DNA from: Nakamurella sp040546275
Lineage (GTDB): Bacteria > Actinomycetota > Actinomycetes > Mycobacteriales > Nakamurellaceae
NCBI RefSeq assembly: GCF_040546275.1
Contig: NZ_JBEPNO010000002.1
Span: forward strand, 496,001 to 560,000
DNA: 64,000 nucleotides
Direction of reading: 5' to 3'
Under the pieces are notes generated by a model. It did no database searches, was not told where the DNA came from, and saw nothing but the letters and a program-made list of their open reading frames with translations. This document shows, one piece after another, positions 33,560 through 41,822 of this stretch. Position numbers and translations under genes: made by a program. Within the stretch, counting starts at the first letter, position 1. Every line of letters begins with the position of its first letter.

Positions 33560-34047
33560 ACCGCAGAAGGTATGGCCGGTATCGGCGGGTGGGCGGGTGG
33601 GTTTTCAGCGCTACGCGCCGTTGGCAATCGCGGCTGTGGGATCCAAGTGGCAGGTTGGTCAGCCGCGGGCGGAGGCGGAATGCGTTGACTCTTTCGGCGT
33701 CCGTACTCGGCAGAGCCAACCATCGCCGACAACGGCCATCGTTCCAAATTCAATTTTGAAGGCGGAGATGCTGGTCATCGGAGGCGGTGAAGGAAATGAA
33801 CCGGCTGTTCACCGCCTGGGCGGAGGTTGCAGGTCCACGCGTACCGATAGCAGAACCGCTAGCGGGCTATTTTTCCGGCACCGCCGATTTTCCGGCACCG
33901 CCGATTTGGCGTTGAAGAATCTTCTGGGCACCGGGAAGACCAAACCCGGCTGGTCAGGCCGGAGTAAAACGAGTCGCCCGGACCTTGGCCCGGCCGGTCA
34001 TCTTTCGCTGGCTGCCGTTGTGATACGGACTGGTAAGATTGATCGTC
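33560..34047. other. Non-coding stretch with AT-rich patches and a 17-bp duplication
   Basis: No reading frame here has a convincing product. The base composition is less GC-rich than its surroundings in places (CCAAATTCAATTTTGAAGG near 33744). It holds the 17-bp tandem duplication at 33871-33904. Just before 34048 lies TAAGAT (34034-34039), a likely -10 box only eight bases from the next start codon. Confidence 0.5.
33871..33904. repeat. 17-bp exact tandem duplication
   Basis: TTTTCCGGCACCGCCGA is present twice in direct succession (33871-33887, 33888-33904) in the non-coding stretch. Confidence 0.9.
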
Positions 34048-34467
34048 ATGACGTACCTGTGTTCACTGCCCTACTGGCGGAAAAGCTGGTGGAACCCCTT
34101 CACCTGCCGTCCGGTCGTGATGATGCTGGAAGGCCAGCGGCTACGCGCTTGGGACAAGAATGAGGCACTCCTGTTCGACACTTCTGTCACAGAGGTTCAG
34201 GCACACCTGTCCAGGTTGAAGACCCTCGTCCTACATGTGAACGGTCAGAAATGGGTCTTCTATGGCCGCGGCTCCGGGTCGTCACCTGGCCCGACGCCAG
34301 GCCAGCGTGATGCGGTCGAGCGGTTCCTCCACGACCACTCGGAGGAACCGCTACCGCTGAACGCGGGGGGACCCGGCTTGGCCGATCTGATATTCAACGA
34401 ATCCGCTGGTTGGCACATGCGGTTGTGGAACCAGGTGCTCCTGGAAGCCGGCGCTTCCAGGACGTGA
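34048..34467 (+). CDS. Hypothetical protein, possibly PH-like
   Basis: A 139-residue protein of unknown family. The first 80 residues (RPVVMMLEGQRLRAWDKNE, LKTLVLHVNGQKWVFYG) look like the strand pattern of a small beta-barrel of PH-like type. A flexible GSGSSPGPTP linker and a helical C-terminus follow. No signal peptide. The ATG lies eight bases after a TAAGAT -10-like box, so the mRNA may be nearly leaderless. Codon use is less GC-biased than in neighbours, so acquisition by transfer is possible. Confidence 0.5.
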   Translation: MTYLCSLPYWRKSWWNPFTCRPVVMMLEGQRLRAWDKNEALLFDTSVTEVQAHLSRLKTLVLHVNGQKWVFYGRGSGSSPGPTPGQRDAVERFLHDHSEEPLPLNAGGPGLADLIFNESAGWHMRLWNQVLLEAGASRT

Positions 34468-34627
34468 ACTCGCTCGGAATCCGGACCGCCGCCGCGGCGA
34501 TCGAATCCTGACTTCGGGGGGGTCGATCCCTCACCCCGATCAGCAGGTGCCCCGCCGATCCGTGATTGTCCACCACCTCGTGGACCACGTTCAGTTCTTG
34601 GCTCGACCCCGTCGCCAGCCGAGCAGG

Positions 34628-35269
34628 TCAGCGGCGGCGGCAGACGACTGCGTAGAGGGGATCGCCGCGGTAGTTGCCGCTGGGTGTGCGCAGGGTGATC
34701 TCGGCAGGGGTGAATCCGCCGGCGAGCCGCAGGTACTCACCGATGATGGCGCCGTGGGCGGCATCATCGGTGGCCAGCCAGCCTCGGATCGCCTTGGACG
34801 GGAAGCACCGGTTGGAAAATGTGATGGCGATCGCCGCGCCGGGTCGCATGACCCGGGCGGCCTCGGCCAATACTTCCACCGGATGGATCAGGTAGTCCAC
34901 CGACACACAGCACAGCACTGCGTCCACCGACCGGTCGGCCAGCGGAAGTCGCGGATCCAAGTTGAGGTCCTGCACGATTCGTTCGGTGGCCATCGGGTTG
35001 GCGTCCAGCTCGACCTGGTTCAGGCCCAGCACGATCAGCTCGGCCGGGGCGCTCACCAGATGTGAGGTCCAGGACGACATGAGATCCAGGACCCGGTGGG
35101 GTTGGGCTGCATCGCCGTCCACACCCAGTTCTGCGTACAGAGCCGCCACGGCAGCGATGGCTCGGTCGTCGATATGGGTGACCAGCCGCGGGACGGAATA
35201 GAACTCGCCGTCCGGTGAGGGGTCGGCTCGATCGAAAAACCCGGCAAACTCGTCGATGGGGGTGCTCAC
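34628..35269 (-). CDS. SAM-dependent methyltransferase-like protein (class I)
   Basis: A 213-residue protein with a class I methyltransferase layout. The post-I region VLGLNQVELDAN, motif IV-like SVDAVLCCVSVDYL and the following VLAEAARVMRPGAAIAITFS are typical of Methyltransf_11. Motif I is degenerate, RVLDLMSSWTSHL in place of a glycine-rich loop, as in a known uncharacterised subfamily. The GTG at 35269 is chosen because GGAAG lies before it and the family-like N-terminus begins there. The substrate is unknown. Confidence 0.78.
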   Translation of the reverse strand: MSTPIDEFAGFFDRADPSPDGEFYSVPRLVTHIDDRAIAAVAALYAELGVDGDAAQPHRVLDLMSSWTSHLVSAPAELIVLGLNQVELDANPMATERIVQDLNLDPRLPLADRSVDAVLCCVSVDYLIHPVEVLAEAARVMRPGAAIAITFSNRCFPSKAIRGWLATDDAAHGAIIGEYLRLAGGFTPAEITLRTPSGNYRGDPLYAVVCRRR

Positions 35270-35463
35270 ATCTTCCAGAATGCCCGACGCGAACCTGAGC
35301 AACCGCCGCAGCCAGGTCACACAATCTCGACACCTGAAGCGGTGATGAGCCGGCGCTTGACCGATCCGTGACCGGTCACGGATCCGGTTGGGACGGGCAA
35401 CCACGGCGTCGTGGGCGCGTCTGACCCTGAGAAAGCCAGAGCGAACGGGGCGGGCGTGATGCG

Positions 35464-35925
35464 GTGGTGATGTGGTGGCGGATTCTCCCGCCAGGCAGCC
35501 GACGGTGCACGACCTCATTCAGCTGGGCTTACACGGCCAGTCAGCGGCGGTGGTGGTTCGCCGCGGCGGCGGGTCTGACGGTGGCCGTGGGTCTGGCCTC
35601 ACGGCGTGCGCCTGGAGTGCCTGACCGGGTAGGTGATCTGCTCTGGGCAACCATGGTGTTCTTCGTGGTGTCGGCCTGGTGGCCGGGCGCTGGTCGGTGG
35701 CGTTGCGGGGCCGCTGCCCTGATGGTCAGCTACCTTGTCGAGCTCACCCAGCTGTATCGCTCCCCGTGGTTGGACCTTCTGCGGTCCACCACGGCCGGGC
35801 ATCTGATCCTCGGATCCACCTTCTCCTTCACCGACCTAGCCGCCTACACCGTGGGGGTGGGCGCCGGCATCACCGCCACCTGGCCGCTGATGCGAAGGTC
35901 GGCGGACAGTCCTCCAGGCCGCTGA
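35464..35925 (+). CDS. DUF2809 integral membrane protein
   Basis: Up to 153 residues with four predicted helices. The segments GDLLWATMVFFVVSAWW, VELTQLYRSPWLDLLR and GHLILGS match DUF2809, a small membrane family of unknown function. The first ~28 residues are unlike the family, so the true start could lie further downstream, or the gene may use a GTG or ATG at 35464-35470 as given. It is divergent from the methyltransferase gene. Confidence 0.75.
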   Translation: MVMWWRILPPGSRRCTTSFSWAYTASQRRWWFAAAAGLTVAVGLASRRAPGVPDRVGDLLWATMVFFVVSAWWPGAGRWRCGAAALMVSYLVELTQLYRSPWLDLLRSTTAGHLILGSTFSFTDLAAYTVGVGAGITATWPLMRRSADSPPGR

Positions 35926-35994
35926 GCGCCCGATTCGATACGGGCGATCGTCGATTGCGGCACGCCGACTCCTCGTGCCCGTTCATGGCTCGCA

Positions 35995-36023
35995 GACCGG
36001 TCGGGTCGTTCACCCGACCGGTC
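35995..36023. terminator. Hairpin between convergent DUF2809 and katG genes
   Basis: A perfect 12-bp inverted repeat (GACCGGTCGGGT at 35995-36006 and its complement at 36012-36023) with a 5-nt loop. It lies between two convergent genes and could stop transcription from both sides, although no T-tract follows. Confidence 0.6.
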
Positions 36024-36097
36024 AGCGATTCCAAACTGACGGGGTCTGCCGGACGTCTGGTGTGGTGCTGCCCATCGCCTGGTCCGGCGAGTTGCTC

Positions 36098-38365
36098 CTA
36101 GCCGGCTTTCACGTCGTATCGGTCCGCCATCATCACCTTGTTCCAGACCGTGACGAAGTCGCGTACGAAGCGCGGATGACCGTCGCTTCCGGCGTAGACC
36201 TCGGCGACGGCGCGCAGTTGCTGGTTGGAGCCGAACAGCAGGTCGTTGCGCGTGGCCCGGTAGACCGTCCGACCGCTCTCACGGTCGGTGACCAGGAACG
36301 ATGTCCCGGTCTCGTCCTGCTTGGTCCACTCGTAGTCCATGCTCGTCACCGTGGTGAAGAAGTCGGTGGTGAGCTCGCCGACCCGGTCGGTGAAGACTCC
36401 GATGGCCGACCCGTCGTGGTTGCAGCCCATGGCCCGCAGACCACCGGTGAGAACGACCCACTGCGGAGCGGTCAGGTTCAGCAGCGCCGCCTTGTCGAGG
36501 AACATCTGCTCGGGCGCCACCCGAGTCATCTGCGCGTAGCCGTCCTTCACGTAGTTGCGGAAGCCGTCCACAACCGGTTCCAGCCACTCGAAGGTGGGGA
36601 TGTCGGTCTGCTCGGGGGTGGCGTCGACCCGGCCCGGGGTGAAGGGCACCTCCACCTCGGTGCCTGCAGCCCTGGCGGCCTGTTCGACCGCGACACAGCC
36701 ACCCAGCACGATGACGTCGGCGAGGCTGACCTGCTCGAGCCCGGACCGGTGGAAGTTGTCCATGATCCCGCGCAGTGCGGAGATGACGGCGACGGTGCGG
36801 CGGTTGACCGTCCAGTCCTTCTGCGGCGCCAGCGCCAACCGGGCACCGTTGGCGCCGCCGCGCTTGTCGGAGTCGCGGTAGGTCACGGCCGAGGAGAACG
36901 CGGTGAAGGCGAGGTCGGAGACCGAGAGTCCGGAATCCCGGATCGCCTGCTTGAGGCGATTCACACCCGCGTCGCCGACGACGTCATGATCCAGAGCGGG
37001 GAGCGGGTCCTGCCAGGGCAGGTCCTCCGCTGCGACCTCGGGGCCCAGGTAGCGCGACTTGGGACCCATGTCGCGGTGGGTCAGTTTGTACCAGGCCTTG
37101 GAGAACGCGATGGTGAAGTAGTCGAAGTCGCCGAGAAACTTCAAGCAGACCTCGCGGTAGACCGGGTCCACCTTCAGCGCGAGATCGCTGGTCATCATCA
37201 TCAAGGGATGCTCGACACCCACGAGGTGCGCGTCAGGGGTCCTCGGGGCGCTGTCGTCGATCGGCGTCCACTGCAACGCACCCGCGGGGCTCTGGCTCTG
37301 CTTCCACTCGTGGCCGAAGAGGTTCTCCAGGTAGGAGTTGTCCCACCGGGTCGGGGTCTGCGTCCACGAGCCCTCGATGCCGTTGGTCATCGTGTTCTCG
37401 GCGTTTCCCGACCCCTGGGGGTTGTGCCAGCCCAGTCCCATGGCCTCGATGGGGGCGATCTCCGGCGGAGCTCCGATCCGGTCGGCGGCGACCTGGCCGT
37501 GGCTCTTGCCGAAGGCGTGGCCGCCGGCGATCAACGCCACGGTCTCCTCGTCGTTCATGGCCATGCGCCCGAAGGTGATGCGGATGTCGACTGCCGAGGC
37601 GGCCGGATCACCGTTCGCGTTGGGGCCCTCGGGGTTGACGTAGATGAGCGACTGGTGGGAGGCCGCCAGCGGCTGCTCGAGCTCGTAATCGGCATCGCCG
37701 GGCTCACCGGTCCATCGCTTGTCACGTATCACCATGGCGTCGTACGAGCCGGGGTTGGTGTTGTCGATGTACTCCGGGCCCCAGTAGGTGGCGTCGTCGG
37801 CTTCCCACGCATCGCGGCGGCCGCCGCCGAAGCCATACGTCGGGAAGCCCATGATCTCGAGCGCGCAGTTGCCGGTGAGGACCATGAGGTCCGCCCACGA
37901 AAGGGCATTGCCGTACTTCTGCTTGATCGGCCAGATCAGCCGACGCGACTTGTCGGTGTTGCCGTTGTCCCACCAGCTGCTGATCGGGGCGAACCGCTGC
38001 ATCGCCTGTCCGGCGCCGCCGCGTCCGTCGGCGATGCGGTAGGTGCCGGCGGCGTGCCAGGCCATCCGGATCATCTGCGGCGCGTAGTTGCCGTAGTCCG
38101 AGGGCCACCACGACACCGAGGTGGTGAGGAATTTATTGATGTCGGCCTTGAGCTCGTCGAGGTCGATCCTGGCGAAGGCGGCTTCGTAGTCGAAGTCGGC
38201 GAGCGGGTTGGCCGCTGCGCCGTCACGGTGCAGCTGCTCGACCCGTAGCCGGTCGGGGTACCAGTCCGAGAGCGTCGGCTTCGAGGTCTGCGCGCCACCG
38301 ATCTTGTTCCCGCCGGCGGGACACGATCCTTCCAGGACGTCGGGGTAGGTGGTGTAGTCGGTCAT
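36098..38365 (-). CDS. katG: Catalase-peroxidase KatG
   Basis: A 755-residue bifunctional heme enzyme that removes hydrogen peroxide. The residues of the Met-Tyr-Trp cofactor are present: Trp103 with distal His104 (RMAWHAAGTYR), Tyr242 (LIYVNPEGPN) and Met268 (GRMAMNDEE). The Tyr-Met spacing of 26 equals that of Mycobacterium tuberculosis KatG, while the Trp-Tyr interval is about 17 residues longer. The proximal His is in AGGHAFGKSHG. The ATG at 38365 gives the common N-terminus. No furA gene is adjacent, unlike in mycobacteria, so its peroxide control must be different. Confidence 0.96.
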   Translation of the reverse strand: MTDYTTYPDVLEGSCPAGGNKIGGAQTSKPTLSDWYPDRLRVEQLHRDGAAANPLADFDYEAAFARIDLDELKADINKFLTTSVSWWPSDYGNYAPQMIRMAWHAAGTYRIADGRGGAGQAMQRFAPISSWWDNGNTDKSRRLIWPIKQKYGNALSWADLMVLTGNCALEIMGFPTYGFGGGRRDAWEADDATYWGPEYIDNTNPGSYDAMVIRDKRWTGEPGDADYELEQPLAASHQSLIYVNPEGPNANGDPAASAVDIRITFGRMAMNDEETVALIAGGHAFGKSHGQVAADRIGAPPEIAPIEAMGLGWHNPQGSGNAENTMTNGIEGSWTQTPTRWDNSYLENLFGHEWKQSQSPAGALQWTPIDDSAPRTPDAHLVGVEHPLMMMTSDLALKVDPVYREVCLKFLGDFDYFTIAFSKAWYKLTHRDMGPKSRYLGPEVAAEDLPWQDPLPALDHDVVGDAGVNRLKQAIRDSGLSVSDLAFTAFSSAVTYRDSDKRGGANGARLALAPQKDWTVNRRTVAVISALRGIMDNFHRSGLEQVSLADVIVLGGCVAVEQAARAAGTEVEVPFTPGRVDATPEQTDIPTFEWLEPVVDGFRNYVKDGYAQMTRVAPEQMFLDKAALLNLTAPQWVVLTGGLRAMGCNHDGSAIGVFTDRVGELTTDFFTTVTSMDYEWTKQDETGTSFLVTDRESGRTVYRATRNDLLFGSNQQLRAVAEVYAGSDGHPRFVRDFVTVWNKVMMADRYDVKAG

Positions 38366-38636
38366 GACGCTGTGGCCTTCCGGTAGATGGTGCAGCCTCG
38401 CTGCGCAGCCAGGGTCGACCACCGACACGGGCGGCCCCGATCTCGACGAGAGCCACCACCGTCGGCACGAAGCGGGCCCGGTCGCAAAACGAAACATGCT
38501 GTCTGCCATATACAGTAGAAGCCCCTGGTGTCCCGCGCCAGGAAGGCGAGGCTGCCCTCAAGGCGACGCAGGCCACCGCATGACGGTCGTCTTGCGGTGC
38601 GTGCAACCGACCGCCGGCCCATACCGTCCTCGACGT

Positions 38637-39227
38637 ATGAGACCTCAGCTCGCTGGATTGGCTGCCATGCTGCTCATGATCTCAGGCTGTTCCGATACAC
38701 CATCCTCCCCAAGTGCATGCGAGAGGGTTCCGCGTCTGTCACCGACGGTCAGTTCCGTCGCCCGTCAGGAGGTCGAGACGGATCGGTGGCCCGAACTTTC
38801 CGGTTGGACCTATCGATCAACCTCGGTTACTGGATTCACCCTGCTGCCCGGAACGGTAGTTTCGCTCAGTTTCGACCGCAGTGGATTTATCTCGGGTAAT
38901 GCCGGCTGCAATGATCTGGGGTCAACGGCAACGGTGAGCTCCAGCCGACTGAGCCTTGGCGCGATGTCCCAGTCGATGATGAGCTGTGACGCCGGACGCG
39001 GTGTCCAGGACCAATGGTTGTTCAAGCTGCTGGGTGCCCAGCCGACGCTGACCGTTCGCGGGGCGGAACTGATTCTTTCCTCCGGAGCCAATGTTGTCAC
39101 CCTTCGGCGTGCGGGGCCCGGGATGACCCCTGCCGGGACAACGCCTTCACCTTCGATCGCGCGGCAGCCAAGTTCCGCAGCGCAACCGCCTCACAGTGAT
39201 CAGTTCACCACCGAACCCAGCGGTTGA
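38637..39227 (+). CDS. META-domain lipoprotein
   Basis: A 196-residue secreted lipoprotein with the lipobox LMISGC. The mature part carries a META/HslJ-like domain (SFDRSGFISGNAGCNDLGS, then LGAMSQSMMSC), with two conserved cysteines that usually pair. A Ser/Pro/Ala-rich tail of about 35 residues follows. The ATG at 38637 fits the signal peptide, although the ribosome-binding site is weak. The function of META domains is poorly defined (stress or heat-shock related). Confidence 0.75.
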   Translation: MRPQLAGLAAMLLMISGCSDTPSSPSACERVPRLSPTVSSVARQEVETDRWPELSGWTYRSTSVTGFTLLPGTVVSLSFDRSGFISGNAGCNDLGSTATVSSSRLSLGAMSQSMMSCDAGRGVQDQWLFKLLGAQPTLTVRGAELILSSGANVVTLRRAGPGMTPAGTTPSPSIARQPSSAAQPPHSDQFTTEPSG

Positions 39228-39336
39228 CGCCTATGAAGATCGCCGTACCCCTCACCTGATGTGCATGTTTCTCACGATGGCTTTTGTCTCAGCCGGCCGA
39301 CCTTGCAGCAGCGAACAGGCGCGTTCCGCTCTCGTG

Positions 39337-39633
39337 TTACTGCGAGTCCCCGCCGAACCCAGGATTCAGCTCGGTCGCCGCCAGCAGGTCCTGGCCGCCG
39401 GTGAACGTCCCGGAGCCCAGCAAGGTCAGTTCGGATCGAGCGCGGCCGGCTCGGCCTTCATCCCCAGGGAAGTGCCCGTCGTCAGCGTTCGCTCGGTGCG
39501 CTTGGCCGGCGGCTGTGCAGCATCCTACTTGTTGCTCCGGGGCTTGTGAGATGCCGATGCCGATGCCGATGCCGATGCCGATGCCGATGCCGATCAGCAG
39601 CCCCAAGGTAACGGCCACGGCTCCGACCAGCAT
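39337..39633 (-). pseudogene. Possible small membrane protein or remnant with (Gly-Ile)n helix
   Basis: A 98-residue frame. It starts with a membrane helix (LVGAVAVTLGLLIGIG) extended by seven Gly-Ile units encoded by a hexanucleotide repeat. The C-terminal GSGTFTGGQDLLAATELNPG faintly resembles the start of an extracellular domain found after such helices in actinobacterial membrane proteins, so the product looks truncated. An upstream frame with protein-like sequence is out of register. I judge it a decaying gene, but a real small protein is possible. Confidence 0.35.
39551..39592. repeat. Hexanucleotide microsatellite (ATGCCG) x7
   Basis: Seven exact copies of ATGCCG. On the minus strand it reads as Gly-Ile repeats in a predicted membrane helix; length changes would stay in frame. 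Confidence 0.95.
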
Positions 39634-39843
39634 GAGCCCGCCCCGGCGCCCCTTCGGCGACGGTCTGGCCGCGGATCAAGTAGCCCTCGAACACCTCACC
39701 GGGCAGCGTGAACGCCAGGGTCACCAGCACCGGAATTCACGCCCGGCCACCTGTTCTCAGCGGCCCTCTCGGAAAGGCCGGGACGCGAGTCCGGCCTGCG
39801 CCTGTTCATGGCCATGCCCTCGCAGCCTGACTAGAATCGGTCG

Positions 39844-40584
39844 GTGCCGACGTCCAGCGACCGAGTGTTGAAGCCGGTCCGCAATCTGCCCGTGCAGCTG
39901 GCAGATCGCCTCCGCGAGCGACTGCTGGCCGGCGAATGGCAGGCCGGTGACCGGTTGCCCACCGAAGGACAACTGGGCCAGGAGTACGGCGTGTCGCGCA
40001 GTACCGTGCGAGGAGCGCTGCAGCTCTTGGAGAATCAGGGTCGGACACGCACACGTCACGGACTGGGCACGTTCGTCGCGGCTTTCGGCGGGGAGATCAA
40101 GACGTCCCTGCCTGAACTCCAGTCGATGTCGGACATCATCCGTGCGCACGGGTTCGAGCCCCAGATGCGATTCGACACTGCCGAGGTGCGGCCGGCCACC
40201 GACGTGGAACGGGCTCGCCTGCAGCTGGATCGGGATACCACCGACGTCTTCGCGACGCAGCGGGCGGTGCTGGCCGACGGTGAGGCGGTGGCGTTCTCCG
40301 ACGATCAGATCCCCGTCGGGGTACTCGGGCGCGATTTTGATCCGGTCACCGTGGACGGCTCGCTGTTCGAACTGCTCCGCGCGCATGACGTGGCGCCGAC
40401 GACCTCGGTCGCCGACATCCATGCAGTATCTGCGACTTCCATCGGGTGGGGCGTGCACCACCCCGGTAGCATCTTCCTGCTGCTCGACCAGATCCATTAC
40501 ACCGACAAGGGTCTCGCTGTCCTGGCGTCGAAGACCTATTTCGCCGAGGGTCGTTTCCAGTTCTCGGTGCTGCGGGTCCGCTGA
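39844..40584 (+). CDS. GntR-family regulator (HutC/UTRA subfamily)
   Basis: A 246-residue regulator. The N-terminal winged helix contains GDRLPTEGQLGQEYGVSRST, the GntR signature, and the C-terminal UTRA domain binds a small ligand (AVLADGEAVAFSDDQIP, DIHAVSATSIGWGVHHPG). Its start is a GTG at 39844. It is convergent with mtnK, the last gene of the methylthioribose operon, and is the likely regulator of that operon, with methylthioribose or a phosphate derivative as possible ligand. That link is from position only. Confidence 0.9.
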   Translation: MPTSSDRVLKPVRNLPVQLADRLRERLLAGEWQAGDRLPTEGQLGQEYGVSRSTVRGALQLLENQGRTRTRHGLGTFVAAFGGEIKTSLPELQSMSDIIRAHGFEPQMRFDTAEVRPATDVERARLQLDRDTTDVFATQRAVLADGEAVAFSDDQIPVGVLGRDFDPVTVDGSLFELLRAHDVAPTTSVADIHAVSATSIGWGVHHPGSIFLLLDQIHYTDKGLAVLASKTYFAEGRFQFSVLRVR

Positions 40585-40610
40585 GCCGTGTCCACCGAGC
40601 CCTCCGTCGA

Positions 40611-41822
40611 TCAGCGGGCGAAAACTGCTGCCAGGTCGGGAAACTCGCCATCGACCAGCAAAACCCTGCTGACTGCCAATGATCTCTCGGCCGCCCGGAG
40701 GTAGGCATCCCGGCCCAACGACTCGATGTCGCTGACCTTGGCCAGCCCGATGATCCGCCGCGCGATCTCGCACCCGGCGAAACCCCATGTATCCGAGCGG
40801 ATGTCAGCCAGCCATGCGTCGACGACCGGATCGGGGTACTTCTCCGGTCGGGGCCGGCCCGCGTAGAGCTCACGAAAGCGGGACTCGAAGGCCGACCAGG
40901 TGTCGTCGAGGCCGGCGATCAATGCATCTCGCCGGTCCTTGTCGGCCAGCGCGTCGGCCCTGGCCGCGGCCAGCACCAGGTTGGCGCAGAACAGGCCGAT
41001 GTCGAAGCCGATGGGCCCGTAGTAGGCGAACTCCGGGTCGAACGTCCTCACCGACCAGCCACCCGGGGCGTCCGCGGCCGGACGGACGAACACGCTGCCG
41101 GTGTGCAGGTCGCCGTGCACCAAGGCCTCGGCCACGGTGACGAAGCGGCGCTTGGCCCGCATCGCACCGGCCACCCAGGCCGGGTCGGCCTGCAGGTCGG
41201 CGACGAGTTGCCCGGCCTCCGGATGCTGCAGTGAATTTCGCTCCGAGCCCAGGAACGGCTCGGTGAAGACGACATCCTCGGTGAGCGCACACAACTCGGT
41301 GTTCACGGCGGCCGCGGCCGCCAGCCGGAACGATTCCTCGCCGACTGCGACATAGGAGGTCCCGAAGCCGGTGTCGGCCATGTGGCGCCCCAGGATCGCT
41401 GGTACGCCGGTGATGTCGTGGCCCTGGTTCAGGTAGGTCCGCAGCACGGTGTGGTCGGTCAGGTCCTCCAGGGCCAGGACGTGGAAGTCGGGGTCGTAGT
41501 CGATCAGCGCGCACACCCGGTCGGACAGGGCGGCGTGGACCTGCATCGCGTTCGCCTCCCGCGCGGCCCGCTCCTCGGTCATCGGCCAGGACGGTCCGAC
41601 CAACCGCACATAGGGCAGGGCCTGCTTGAGGACCAGCGCGCGGCCGTCGGTGCCACGGCAGATGAACACCTGGTTCAGATTGCCGTCACCGACCTCCGTC
41701 ACCTGCAGTCCCTCGATCTGCACCTGCCGGGCCAACTCCGGGCGCGACTGGAGGTATCCGGGGAGGTTCTCGACGGTCAGCGTGGCCGACGAGCGGTGCT
41801 CGGTCGGTTCCGCGGGCCTCAC
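40611..41822 (-). CDS. mtnK: S-methyl-5-thioribose kinase MtnK
   Basis: A 403-residue kinase that phosphorylates 5-methylthioribose at C1 using ATP. Family features: NLNQVFICRG in the nucleotide loop, LVLKQALPYVRLVGPSWPM, the catalytic EALVHGDLHTGSVFV loop, and the DPEFAYYGPIGFD metal region. The GTG start overlaps the permease stop (GTGA), which places it firmly in the importer operon. The product is isomerised by MtnA, encoded at the other end of the operon. Confidence 0.93.
   Translation of the reverse strand: MRPAEPTEHRSSATLTVENLPGYLQSRPELARQVQIEGLQVTEVGDGNLNQVFICRGTDGRALVLKQALPYVRLVGPSWPMTEERAAREANAMQVHAALSDRVCALIDYDPDFHVLALEDLTDHTVLRTYLNQGHDITGVPAILGRHMADTGFGTSYVAVGEESFRLAAAAAVNTELCALTEDVVFTEPFLGSERNSLQHPEAGQLVADLQADPAWVAGAMRAKRRFVTVAEALVHGDLHTGSVFVRPAADAPGGWSVRTFDPEFAYYGPIGFDIGLFCANLVLAAARADALADKDRRDALIAGLDDTWSAFESRFRELYAGRPRPEKYPDPVVDAWLADIRSDTWGFAGCEIARRIIGLAKVSDIESLGRDAYLRAAERSLAVSRVLLVDGEFPDLAAVFAR

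Larger units (their letters stand above)
39228..39843. other. Region of doubtful coding, between META gene and GntR gene
   Basis: This 616 bp contains a hexanucleotide repeat and one short minus-strand frame that may be a gene or a gene remnant (see 39337-39633). In the neighbouring minus-strand frame (39634-39730) a stretch reading VTLAFTLPGEVFEGYLIRG also looks protein-like, which suggests a frameshifted or decayed gene. No other gene is supported. Confidence 0.45.

Noticed and set aside
33597..34163. 188-codon plus-strand frame overlapping the 139-residue gene
   Set aside because: Mixed composition without any conserved segment, and it overlaps the better-supported frame at 34048.
35926..36097. 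tRNA gene in the gap before katG
   Set aside because: The strong hairpin is a simple 12-bp stem with a 5-nt loop; no cloverleaf or TTCGA arm is present.
38366..38636. N-terminal extension of katG and of the META lipoprotein
   Set aside because: Both frames can be extended, but the added residues are unlike the families and the chosen starts give a normal KatG N-terminus and a proper lipoprotein signal.
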